Below, piece by piece: positions 49,950 through 62,200 of a stretch of 64,000 nt of DNA. Under the pieces are notes generated by a model. That model was not told the origin of the DNA. It was given only the letters and a program-made list of their open reading frames with translations, and did no database searches. The number at the start of each line of letters is the position of its first letter. The stretch's first letter is position 1. Location of the stretch: assembly GCF_035582795.1 (NCBI RefSeq), contig NC_134366.1, forward strand, positions 105,222,756 to 105,286,755, read 5' to 3'. A program made the translations under genes and the position numbers. This stretch comes from Mycteria americana (Eukaryota; Chordata; Aves; Ciconiiformes; Ciconiidae).

Positions 49950-50996
49950 GCTACAGAAACATTGCAGAGGCTCATGTTCAGCTGCTTTCGTGATGCTTGG
50001 TCTTTTCCAAGTTACTGCTTTGCTATCAGGGAAATTTTATCTATTTGCTCCTTTACATTTACATTTTATTGTAATGATTTGCACTTTATATTTGACCATA
50101 TAGAAATGGGGGTTTGCTCATGGCTGGTTTACCAAGGAAGCTATATTGCCTTCTCACCTACAGGCATACAACCATGCCATTCAGCCAAATATCCCTTCTT
50201 TGGCAGCAGTCCTTACCTTCTTGGCAGGCGTGACATGATGACCAGAAGGTGATTTTCCCAGGGAAAAGCTCATCAGATGTGTTTGTACCTGGACTTTCCT
50301 CCTATGCAGCAAAGAGCTATGTATTTTGTGATACTGGTGAACTCCATTTGAGCTCTCCCCCAGCTTAGCACAAAAGCCTAAAACAACACCAGTGGTAAAT
50401 AATACATGCTTAAGGGAAAATAAGAGAGTCCAGTAACAGTACTTTTTATGAGAGTATTCTCCCAGTCCCCAACAGTACATGACATGGGAATTTCCTAAGT
50501 ACTGTCCTGACAGTTAACTGCTATTGTCAGATTTTTCTTCCATGAAATTGTCTGGTCTTTTTTTTTCTTTTTTTAATCCAAACACGTATTTAGCATCCAG
50601 AGTTTGCCGTTCTACCAACAAATCTTTCCATGCCATCTTTTCTATAGTTATCTTTACTATTCTAAATACCTGAGTGTCATCATATCAAACTTATTGCCTA
50701 AATATTTATTCCTTTTTGTGATTGATTAGCACAATCTGATCCCTTTGAGAATCCCTAGGTGATTTCCCTTTTTTTATGAACACTGACCATTTACTCTTAC
50801 CATGTATTAAAAAATATTTATCCATTTAAGAACCTTCCCTTAAAAAGCCTTTGAAAATGAGCTTTTCTGAACTTTTTTTGATATTTGAGAAGGCTAGATC
50901 AACTAAATCTTTGTCCACATAAGTTTTGACTCCTTCAAAAAAGTTCTATAGGTTTGTGAGGCATGACTGCCCTTCACAAAAAAATGGTTTTTCCCC
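49950..50996 (-). mobile_element. Decayed CR1-type LINE, part before the LTR
   Basis: Antisense CR1-like sequence. Diagnostic-looking blocks are CAGAGGCTCATGTTCAGCTG (49965-49984), ACACTGACCATTTACTCTTA (50780-50799), TTTGTCCACATAAGTTTTGA (50911-50930) and GGTTTGTGAGGCATGACTGC (50951-50970). The portion at 50171-50500 is poorly recognisable. The same element resumes after the inserted LTR. Confidence 0.6.
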
Positions 50997-51366
50997 TGTC
51001 CTGGTTTCAGCTGGGATAGAGTTAATTTTCTTCCTAGTAGCTGGTACAGTGCTGTGTTTTGGATTTAGGATGAGAATAATGTTGATAACACACTGATGTT
51101 TTGGTTGTTGCTAAGCAGTGCTTGCACCAGTCAAGGACTTTTCAGCTTCCCGTGCTCTGCCAGGGGCACAAGAAGCTGGGAGGGGGCACAGCCAGGACAG
51201 CTGACCCCAACTGACCAAAGGGCTATTCCATACCATACGACGTCATGCTCAGTATATAAACTGGGGGGAGTTGGCCGGGGGGCAGCGATCGCTGCTCAGG
51301 GATGGGCTGGGCATCGGTTGGCGGGTGGTGAGCAATTGCATTGTGCATCACTTGTTTTGTACATTC

Positions 51367-51424
<58 letters not shown>

Positions 51425-51590
51425 TATTATTATTTTCTCTTCCTCTGCTGTCCTATTAAACTGTCGTTATCTCAACCTATGGGTTTTACTTTTTTTTTTT
51501 TCAATTCTCTCCCCCATCCCACCAGGGCGGGGGGGGAATGAGTGAGTGGCTGTGTGGTGCTTAGTTGCTGACTGGGGTTAAACCACAACA
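50997..51590 (+). mobile_element. Solo LTR of an endogenous retrovirus, ERVL-like
   Basis: A 594-bp element that begins TGTCCTGGTTTCAGCTGGG and ends AACCACAACA, so it has the TG...CA ends of a retroviral LTR. It is flanked by exact 5-bp duplications TCCCC (50992-50996 and 51591-51595). Inside are a TATA box (TATATAAA, 51253-51260), an ATT microsatellite, and ATTAAA at 51455-51460 as a possible polyadenylation signal. No gag, pol or env sequence adjoins it, so internal DNA was lost by LTR recombination. A 5-bp duplication fits class III elements. I recall this LTR type as abundant in birds other than fowl. The open frames across it are meaningless. Confidence 0.85.
51368..51433. repeat. (ATT)n microsatellite inside the solo LTR
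   Basis: About 20 ATT units with one interruption near 51424. It lies between the LTR TATA box and the ATTAAA signal. Confidence 0.95.
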
Positions 51591-52480
51591 TCCCCCAATA
51601 TTTCATGTTTAGCCACATGTCCATTAATCAGAGACCCATCTTCTTTATAGATTACACTTTCTCTAGCCTTTATCAATCACTGATTTTATCAATAGTAACT
51701 ATTTTCAGATTATTGATAGAAAGATTAAGTAAGAAGAGATAAGAACTGATCAATAATATTTCCCGTTTTGTATTTTTACTGAACAGTTAGAAAGATTTTT
51801 AATTCATTTAATGAATATTACTTAGGCTTCAGTATTAGTTTGATTTCTTCATTAGAATATGTGTAGTTTGTGGTCAACTAAAAAAACCCCCTGTCTATAG
51901 TGCTTTAATTTTTTTTTGTAAAAGATGTATTATGGAAAAATGTATAAAGCAAGTTTCTGTAAGCCCATGTTCAGTAGGATTGGTTATATTACTCTTCTTA
52001 ATTCTTTTTTAATCACACATCATGCTGGGTACTTGATTAATCTGTGGTCAGTGTCAGGTTAGAAGGCCTGTAATTGCTATGGTCTTCCTGTTTATTTTTC
52101 TAAAATATGGACACAATAATAGCTTTATTCCATTTTGAGGGACTTTCCCAAATTCTTAGAGTTACTGAAAAAACAGCCTTAATAATCTAAAGAGTTCTTT
52201 GGTTAGTTCTTTTAAAAAACTGCATATTTTCTAGAGTTAATGATTTAAAAATGACTAGCTTTAACAGATGCTGTGTAATATCCAGGTAATAAATTTTCCA
52301 GCAGAAAGTGTTTCATCATCATAGCACTGTGTACCTATATAATCTGGTTTTCTTCCAAACACAGAAGTTTTGCCTTCTTGTATTAATTCTTGGCAATTCT
52401 ACCATTTCCATTTTTCAGGATTTGGTTTTTTCCTAATATTTCAAATATCCTGTCTAATTGACGATTGGGTAATAACACAA
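51591..52480 (-). mobile_element. Decayed CR1-type LINE, part after the LTR
   Basis: Continues the antisense CR1 interrupted by the LTR. AATATTTCATGTTTAGCCAC follows directly after the duplicated TCCCC. Later come GGCCTGTAATTGCTATGGTC (52065-52084), AAAGTGTTTCATCATCATAG (52305-52324) and GGCAATTCTACCATTTCC (52392-52409), all in the order expected for the family. The coding frame is destroyed. Confidence 0.65.
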
Positions 52481-55400
52481 TGGGACTGTGCTTGAATTTA
52501 AAGAATCCTTCAGGTGCAATGACTCCCCTTGGATTTTTCATTTATGTCTAGTGACGAAGTACTGAGGAGGGAAGCTAACATTTCCATCTCCTGAAAGACT
52601 CATGTGAACATGATTTTGGATATTTAGGGAAAAATGACATTAAGAGATCAAACATAAAATTGCTGAGGAGGGGAGGTGGTGGGAAATCCTGCTTCTGGAA
52701 TGAATCAAGGTAGCATAGCAAAGAAACACCTCGTCTGTTAGGAAAATCACCCCAAAAGCTGGACATGGTGCTGTGACCAGAGCTGGAGATTGCAAGCAGA
52801 CAAAGGACAGCTTAATGCTGTCCTGGAATAATCTCCGTGTCTTTGTCCTAGAGTTTCTGGAAGTGACCCAGGTGCCTAAACACAGAGTCCAGAGAATATA
52901 TGGAAGCCCTACACAGGGATGTCAGATATAGCATGAGAGCCATGGAAGACCCACACACTTCTGGAGCAGCAGCTGATGACCAAGCAGGATGATGGAAATC
53001 GTCCAAAACAGGCTGTGTTTAGACACACTTGTATTGCTGCCCTTTTGCCAGGCTAGGAAAATGACTGAAATTAATGGTGTCAATTGTATTCACTAAGTGT
53101 GTTTTTCTCATTTTTTAGATTTGTACTTGACATCCTGATCTCTCTTAACTCAGAAGAGCAGATAAAATTAGAACTGAAGATACAAAGCAGTGCACTGTAC
53201 TAAGTAGCTACTGAAATCAGATCCTAAGCATCTTAAATATGTGAAATGTTTGGAAACTTTTCATCCTAAATGCTATTTATAAAATAAGTCAGTAAAATGT
53301 TAAAACACATGCTGATCAAAGACTTGCAGGAAAGAACAGTAGATTCTTATTCTTCTACTGACTCATATTTAGTCTATGACGCGGAGTAAATAATTTCATA
53401 TGCTTGCAGACCCATCGACTTACTTGCAAACTCAGACTCAAACTATTTGGCACTTCTGCAGAAGCCTTTTTGCTGCTTATGGATGAAAGAGTTCTGTCTA
53501 TAACAAATAGTATTTTAGTTTATGGAAAAGAATCTGAGGTAAAGAAAGGCTGAGTAACTTACTAGAGGTAGTGGTTACTGCCTCTAGAGGTAGAGAATTT
53601 GCTGTCAGCCTGTTGAAAGCTTACTAGTTGCATACTGCTGGCTTGCTGCAAAACTGGTTGTCAGCAAAAGGAGAAAATGAATGCAGCAATGTTTTTGTTA
53701 GGTGGGCACATACAGTATGAAACGTGGTTTATTAATAGGCTTTATTTTACTAGATGAAAGCCTGGATCATGTAATGGCACTTGGAGAATTAATGTACAGA
53801 CCTTTTACCAACTTATCAAAGTGATCCTCTTTCAGCCATGCCTTTCAGCACAGTTGACCAAAAAAAAAAACCCAGTCAAGTGAAGAAAAGTAAAGAGAAA
53901 AGGTTTATTTAAATAAGTATCCTGCTACCCATGAATCTGATTCTTTTATTTTTTCACTTGTCTGTTCACCATGACCACCAAGGCAGCAGTTTGTTCAAGA
54001 GCTAGAGGCTCTGGCAGACCCAAAAGCAGATGAAGACTCAGAATCTGTCATTTCTTCAGAACAATGTGCGGTGTATATAAAATAATGTAAAGCTCCTAGT
54101 TCACATAAAATTGTATGAGCATAAGTCTAAGTACAGCCTCCCAGTAAAAACATCTTATTTGAGAGTTACATTCCAAGGCATTGAGTAAAACTCTTTGGCT
54201 GCAAGTTTGCCTTTTTTTTTTTTTTGAAGTAAAACGCAAGAATATCACCAAAACAAGACAGAAAAACAGCTGTCCTGCTAAACTACAAGCTACTCCATAC
54301 ATTTTAAAATAGTTTGTTTTTCTGATAATCTAAGGTACTTTATACACTCACTAGAGTTAACTGAGCAGTCATTAGCTCCTGTCATAAACTCACATAAGAA
54401 ATCTCTGAATTTTTAAAAATCAGAAAAAATAATTTAACAAAAGAGAAGCATTTCCTTAAAAAGTGTTCTTTCCCTCCTCATTTAATGAAAATATAAGATG
54501 GATTGTAAAAAACTGCCTAGATTGATGATAGGAGTAGGGTTAAGAAGGTTTGGATTTGTCACTCTAAATCTGAACTCTCATAACCTGTATTTCTGGAAAG
54601 CAAATTCCATGTGTAGCAAATTCTACTACTGCAAAAAATTAAGCCAGGCACGCATTTAGTCGAGCAGTCTGTCTCTGAAGTGGTAGAGATGTCTCAGAAG
54701 AAGGTGTATAAAATGCTGCACTGTTCCATAGAATTTCTCCCCACCACGAGATCGCTAGAAGCTGATCTATGACTTTAAGTGGATAGTTTTTATAAATTAA
54801 ATTCCTGGGTAATTTTATTTATTGTCTTCTTATAAAAATATGACTCCTATAAATTTAAAGATCTTGGCCTTGATATGCTGTGGTGGTGAGTTTCAAAAGC
54901 TAACACATGATGTATTCATTGTAGACTGTGCCTAATTAGTAAATGAGTAAAAATGAAAATTCAGTGATCTTTAACTCCCCAAACATTCAAAAAAAGTAAT
55001 ATATTTTTAAGTAATACATCTAAGATAGACGGTATTTTTTCCTGTGCATTGAAATAATATAATCCAATGTGGATGTCAATGTATATTGGAAACTCTAATT
55101 TCTTACGTATTTAGAACTTTTTTTACCGTGGTTATGACACACCTTCTGAAGGATTTGCGACCATTAGCAAGTGCACAATGCCATATGTCCTTATGCACAT
55201 GGCTCTGATTCAAAAAAGGAAATAAGAAAAGTCTGAAGGACACAGATTCTGAAATGAAACAGGCAATTCTCACAAGATGTCCGTCCACTTTTTTCACATC
55301 CGAAACATTTGTACAGTTCAGAAGACTTCAGACTAGTATCCAAACTTGTAAAATGACTTTTCAAGGTTTTTGAAATTCAGCCATCTTTACTTAGTAAGCT

Positions 55401-58400
55401 TCAACCAGGAACTTTTTAATATTGACTTCATGTTTCAGTTGAATAGCAAAGACATATGGTATTCTTTTCACATTGCCATTTAAGCCACCTGTCCACCAAA
55501 AAAGGGCATAAACAGGTAGAATTTCCACAAACCTGAGAGTGAAATATTTTTTTCCTTTAGGATTTACTTAAAAAATGTTTTGTTCTATTCTGCAAAAACA
55601 AGATTCTCCTACAATGTGATGCTTTGTCATAAGGACTGACCTTGATCCTGAAGGTGTGCCTTGAGCAATATCTCCACTGTGTCAGGATTTTTATGCCTAA
55701 TAGTTTTTAAGGAATCTTATTGAAATAGTTCCCTTCTATTATATTGCATGCATTGAGAAAATATTAGGATACAGATACTACCTTGTCTCTTTGGAAAACA
55801 CTCAGAACTGCAGACTTCTAAAACATGCTGGCTTTCCTAGTTACCATAGTATTTATCTCATTCAAATAACAAAGCTTGAAATCCTTTAATAATACCAAAA
55901 AAAGAAAGAAAGGGGAAAAAAAAGAACCTCTGATAAAAGGATTTTGAGTCTCCTATAACAGTACAATTCAAACCAAATTGTTTTAATTCAAGTATTTATA
56001 ATGCAGTAACACGTTTCAAAACCATAATGTGTTTGTAGATAACCCAATTTCTTTGTGTATAGAAATCTCAAAAGAGAGATGTGAGTTTGTTACTTAGTTT
56101 TGATAATTTATTTTGTATAAGCAGTGACTATAACCTAAAATACTGTGTGGGGTTTTTTTTATTTTCAGGAAAATATCTTCTATTCCATGTTAGTACATGG
56201 AAACACAGGCTTTTTTTTTTAAATCAATGCAGTAGCTGCAACTCCTCCAGAAGGGCTTACAGTAAATGGATTTGATTTAGGTACAGTACAGTGACAGTAG
56301 CCTGGATCTACAGCTGGCTGGGTACTTTCCCCCCTGCACCCCTTGATGAAGCCTAGACAGGGTGATGAGACGCCTCTGGAATAGCAGCTCTGCGGATGAT
56401 CCTTCGCAACAGGGGAGAACCCAGTCCCTGCTCCATGTCCAACCATGCAAGAGCCTTCATATGGGTCTTACATGGGAGAAATCTGCAGGGAACACCTTTT
56501 CTACCAGCCTTTTGGTTTTTAAAGGTGAAACCAACAATCTGTCCCACTTTCTCTCCCTTTAAAGCCTCACAAGTTTGGATGGATTATTTGAAAAAAGGCT
56601 TAATTTTGTCCCAAAGTCAAATGGGAGAAAACAGTAACAGTGTTTCTTGTTATTTTTTTTCTTGGGGTGGAGGTTTTCCTTCCCCACCAAAATTTTCAGA
56701 TGCGCTCAGCACCTGTGTAGCTAGGGTGAGTCTGGGAGAGGAAAGGATGCATATAAGCCAGAATGGTCTGTTAAATAAAAAGAAAAGGTTGGGTTATGGG
56801 CTAAGTCCTTGGCCAGAGTATAATTAACAGTAGAAGACAGAAGGAAGTACATGTCTTTGTACTGGATCATGTATCTGGAGGCGAACTTTTTCCAAGGGAT
56901 TACATAGCCTAGCACAAGGGTCAGGGTGTCTGTCTCCCAGGCTCTGTCACACAGCTGGGAATGGGCAAATGCCTGAGGGGAGGAGAGCAGGGAAACTGCC
57001 TATCACCCCTGAAAAGGTAGAACAAAATAAAATACCAAAGATGGCATACGTGGTCATCCTACCCTAAAGAAACCTACTGTAAGGTTGTTCTGGTCCTAAA
57101 GACACCTTGGAGGTTGAATCTCTCCCAGGCACAAGTCCTTAAGCACTGTGGTAATGGATGAGTGGAATTTCTTGCCAGCTCCCCTGCTCAAAGTCTGACT
57201 GAATGGACTTAGCAAGGGAGAAAAACAATGTGAAGTTGAAGGGGAGGGTGGAGGAGGGAATTGTTTCCCTGAAGCCCAAAGCTATGATGTGCAGAAGTTA
57301 TGCTGCTATAACCAACCACTACAGAGCTCCTTGGCGTAGTGGCTCTACATGATGCAGAGACATAATAATAGTCATACTCTCAACATGCTCCTCCCAGCTT
57401 CCTCTTTGCACTCTTTTGGAAAGAGACAGAAATTGTGCAATAAAATTCAAGGACACATGGAATTAGAGGCTCTGTCTGCAATTTGCCCCATGGCACCCTT
57501 TTGGCCTCTGGATCCTTATGCTGTGAGATTTAGTGTTTGGCATAAAAAGATTTAAGGTTTGGGGGGGGTTCACTTGAACTTGTTTAACAGACATTTTTAA
57601 AGCTTCAGGCAGTAAATACAGACTCATTTAGATTGTTTATATGCCTGAAGTTTGAGAAAGAACTGTATCAACTGAAAAAAATAGATTACAAACATTATTA
57701 AAATAGGCATTTACATAAAGAGCAAGTTTGTTCATGTCTGGGTGCTTTGTTGCCTGCACATGGAAAAGACCACATTAAAATAAACAAATAAGTATTTTAG
57801 TTAAATGATCACACTCAGAAATGTAGGAGAATAACTTGACAGCTAGGATACCCCCTGCAAGCTTGCTCATAGCGTTGCTCCTGGCTGCTTACTCCGTCTT
57901 CTCCCACACTCTGCCTGTAGTAGAAGGAATTGTAGACTCCAGACATGACTATCGTAGACCTTTTTTTTCTTCGTTTTTCTCTAATGACTGCAATAGGCTG
58001 AACTACAGTCTTGAACAAATAACTGCATTGCTACTCAAAGTGTAATACATCAGAGGAAAAAGAGGAAACTCCTATACAGTTAAGCTTCTAAATGCAAACT
58101 AAAACATCCTTATTGCACTTTCTGCAGAGAAATAAATGCCTCAGAACTAGTCATTTGTGCTTTTCCACCTATTCCTGTGTGAAGCTGTCTCACAGCTCTG
58201 AACAGTATTAAGATGGAACTGCATCATGAGTACATGGATGAAAGTGCTGGTGGGACATTCCCTGTGAAGCCGCCTTTATTTAGGAGTTTCCTCATCTTCA
58301 AGCCACCAGTTTCTACTTCTGTTTACGTTCTTGACACATTGTGGGACTGCATAAGGTACAGGCTGAGCTGATGCGTTGGTACAACAGAGATAATGACATA

Positions 58401-61400
58401 GGTCCTAGTTCTGCAATTCAGCCTATCTGGATGGTTTGCACAGGAATAGCTATGTCAATTTGTAATGTCAGGTAAATAATTATTGTTGGGCTGCAACTCT
58501 TTGTACTGAATAAGGTATCTTTAGTTAGTCTGCAACACGAAGAAATCATCTTTGCAGTCTAAAATTTGTCCTTAGCATTCCCATATGGTAAGTAGCTTTA
58601 TAGCAACACATGCTATTTTACCAGCCTCAACAGAAGTATTCAAATTCCTGACGTTGCTTTGATGAGACTTGCACAATCAGGATCTAGAGAAAATGATTAA
58701 AATAAATAAGCTATCATTTAGCTCCACCATTCAGTCGCATATGGAACTTTTCCAATGAAAAAGACTTCACGACTGAGAATCAACCAAGGAGCTTCACCGT
58801 CAGTCAAAGAAGCTTTCCCAGCTGAAAGCGGTGGTCTCCTACCTGAGATGAGAATACCCATCATCAAGACTCTCACATTTACCCAGGATGGGGGTAAGCT
58901 TGGAGCATCAGGGGAATTAAAGAATGGGCTACAGAGGCAAACTACAGCAAAGGGACACTCTGTGTGAGTACCTTGCACTAGAGTACCCTCCTAGGCTGGA
59001 GCCAGGAGGTGGCATTACTAAGTAGGCATCTTCATCCTTGTGGACCGACTAAAACAGAACAGACCACTGGGAACTAGCATCCTGCTCTTAATCCACCTGT
59101 ATCAGTGAACGGACAAATGCTCTGACTGCTCATCACTACTGTCTGCCGGAGTTACCTTTTTAGTACTTGGTCATCAGGACGATCACCTTTAGCACTGAGT
59201 TACTGGAAGAGCAGTTTCTGAGACATTCTTCAGATGCTTCAAGTGGATTCGGACAGGTTATGGCACACAATCACATTCATTGTTTAAATAGTATGTCTGA
59301 TTTTCCTTGAGATGAATTGGGGAACATCCACGTGATTTGCTCCAGCATTTGACTGTCAATGTTGGTAACTTCCTGGTGGAAGATAAAGTTAGGGATGGTG
59401 ATGGTTTCCATTCTTACAGCTGGATGCAGAAGACATAAAGGGTGAAATCAAAGAGTAATTTTGAGGATATGAGCAGCAACTAAAGGGTGGCCAAAGTATG
59501 CATCTCCATACTGCATAATGGAGAGTGGGAGAGAGGATCTCCACCTAATGCTAACAGAACTAGTACATGCACACAGTACAATGACTTGTGAGCAATAACA
59601 GGAACCATTTCAAAATTGAAAATGGAGCTACAGAAAATGAATGTGGGCCTGTTGTACCATCACAGGGCTCTATCTTCCAGAACTAGTTAAAAAATTGTAA
59701 TAAAGCTATCAGTTTTGCTCAGAAAGTACATTCATACATTCAAGTGTACATTTTGTGTGCACAGATATTGTATTTCCAAATACAATAGCATCTGCTTTTG
59801 GAGCCACACAGAAAGTGATAAAATCGTAACAGTAACAAGACAGAATGAAAAGCCTGGCTTTGTACTTTCACCTCAGCACTAAGGGTATATTTACATATTT
59901 GGTTTTGTTTTTGTTTTTTGTTTTCTAATTGCATTAAATGTATAGTGCAACCTTTATTTACTGACCAGAAATGTATTTTAATTAAATGATATTAGTAAAA
60001 GCAGAGGAACTCCACAAGTAAAGTATAGTATTCTTTGATATTAAATGAATGCATTAGATTTGCTGCTTTTCTACTACAGTCTAAGTAGAATACTGTTTGA
60101 TCACTAATAAAATACAATAACCATTCTACTCATGAGATTAGCCTGAGAAATCACTTGCTGTTATGGGCCGAGTTATTCTGTTAATCCATACTCATGGGAT
60201 TAACAGCGATTATATCCTTTGGGAAATCATGCAGCTTTCTAAATATATTTCTAGTTTTCTTCAGAAGTACTGGTAGGAAAACAAGAAGTGAATGGAATAT
60301 ACAGAGTGATTTCCCATGGTCTTTGAAAAGCAATTCATCTAATTGTATTACATTTACATAACTCCTAGGCCTTTTGCTTAAAAAGTGGGCTTCCTTTAAT
60401 CCATCTGTCATACTTTATTCTACTACAGGATAGAAATCACAACATGCTTCAGAGAGTTAATCATTAAAGACTATGAATTGCAGTTTTATGCACAAAAGGG
60501 CATAGGTACTGGCACAAATACACATTATATCATCTTATCACACTATCTGCTACACATTTAACCGCCTTTGATCTTATCTAATAATAGATATATTGCTGAA
60601 ATAATCACCATTTAAATATATTAGGTTGTTTGACATAGGTACTACACACAAGGAAAATCAATAATGATTATACAATCACTAGATACAATGTAAACTGCAT
60701 ACCGCAAATGTCTTTACAGGGTTAGATAACATCACAGAAATCCTAATGCAAGTCAATAGCCATTAGTTTTTAGAAGCAGCACTTGAACTTTTGGGATTTT
60801 TTACAGTAACTAGTCCAACCTTAGGTGCAAGATTTTAAAACAAATGAAGATCAAAGAAAGAATGACAAGTAGATTTAACAAATACATCTCTGGGACTGGT
60901 CAATATTTGCTGTGCTTTTGAAAAACTGGTAAATATATATTCATCTTCTGTAGTAAGTGGAATCTATGCTAGCAAGATTATCCAGAACCTTCAAGTGAAA
61001 GTATTATTTTAACGTCTTTTTGCGATGATAGCTGAACTAATAACAACCACCTGTTAGCTCTCACAAATTGAAGCCAGTGTGCCTACATAAGAGGTAAGGT
61101 CACTACATGGAATTCTTTAGCACACTTTATTCCATAATCTTAAGTAGCACAACCAAACAAAACGACAACAAAGTCTACAACCACTATTAAATATCAAAAT
61201 CAGAATGTGGCTTGTGAATAATGCTTTATTCAGTTCAGCCCATCTGAAAGTGACACTGTAATATTCTTGTTATACTTTCTGAAGCTACATTCCTGTCTAA
61301 TTTCAGTGTATGCATATGTGACAGGATTTAATATTGAAGAGGAAGAATGATATTTTGATTTGAAAGGTGCAAAATTAGAATTAAAAAAATTAATCTTTTT

Positions 61401-62178
61401 GCAGAGAAACTGTAGTGGCCAGTAGAGAAATATATAAGGTTTTATCAGAAGCTGAGAATTAAAACCATTTCACATGTTTTGGCATAGCAAGAACATAAGG
61501 ACTTTCAGCAAGAGGTGCAGCATTTACCTTTAATCAAAGATGAGTGCAGTTTTATCTCTACACAAAATCAATTGGTAGTTCTTGGTACTTTCCAGATGTA
61601 AAAGAAAGTTCCCAATATAATTGCACTGACATATAGGTCCTGCTGCTTTTCTCACCTCTAAGATATAGAAAAGATTCCGTAGATAACCAGGCTTTGAAAA
61701 TATTTGCAGAGCTGTAAAACAATTTTGTCTCAATTAACTGCTATTTTAAGCAACATTCAGAAGGCAATATTTATTTTGTATCTCCATGGCTTTGAGTCAG
61801 ACAATTTTCAAATCTCAATTTATAAGTAAACACCAAAAGAGGATAAAAAAAGTTTTGCAAAAATATAATCCACTCATTCTTGTCTTCTTATAAAATTAAA
61901 AGATTTTGGAGTTATGGAGCCAACAGTTTATAACCCTTATCTTCTATCCACTCTAACATGGCTGTCAAATTTACTGTTTAAGCTTTTCTTTGTAATCACA
62001 CTATTACGCACTTCATCACCTTCCCCACCCCCATCATTCGATCTAATGGTTTTAAAGGGAAAGGAAATTACTTGTCTTCACTGCCAGCACTTGACACTTT
62101 TATGGGTCATTTGTAATGAAGCTATTCTTCGGTTTTAATGGAGACCTTGATTTGCACCAGTGTGAATAATTGTCAAAA
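52481..62178. other. Gene desert, no gene seen
   Basis: AT-rich unique DNA. It contains small inverted repeats (for example 53563-53586), T-runs near 54212-54226, and mixed-composition stretches at 56280-57330 and 58700-59250 with slightly longer chance frames. There is no splice-supported coding exon, tRNA or recognisable transposon. Confidence 0.5.
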
Positions 62179-62200
62179 GGTGATTAATTAAATAATCACC
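62179..62200. repeat. Inverted repeat of homeodomain-type half-sites
   Basis: GGTGATTA (62179-62186) and TAATCACC (62193-62200) are exact reverse complements around ATTAAA. Each arm holds a TGATTA/TAATCA core, so it could bind a homeodomain dimer. Confidence 0.7.

Noticed and set aside
51096..51545. 149-codon frame with a poly-Leu stretch
   Set aside because: It lies wholly inside the solo LTR and reads through its ATT microsatellite.
53563..53586. Hairpin containing GAGGTAGT, reminiscent of the let-7 5' end
   Set aside because: The stem is only about 10 bp with one mismatch, far too short for a microRNA precursor, and the rest does not match let-7.
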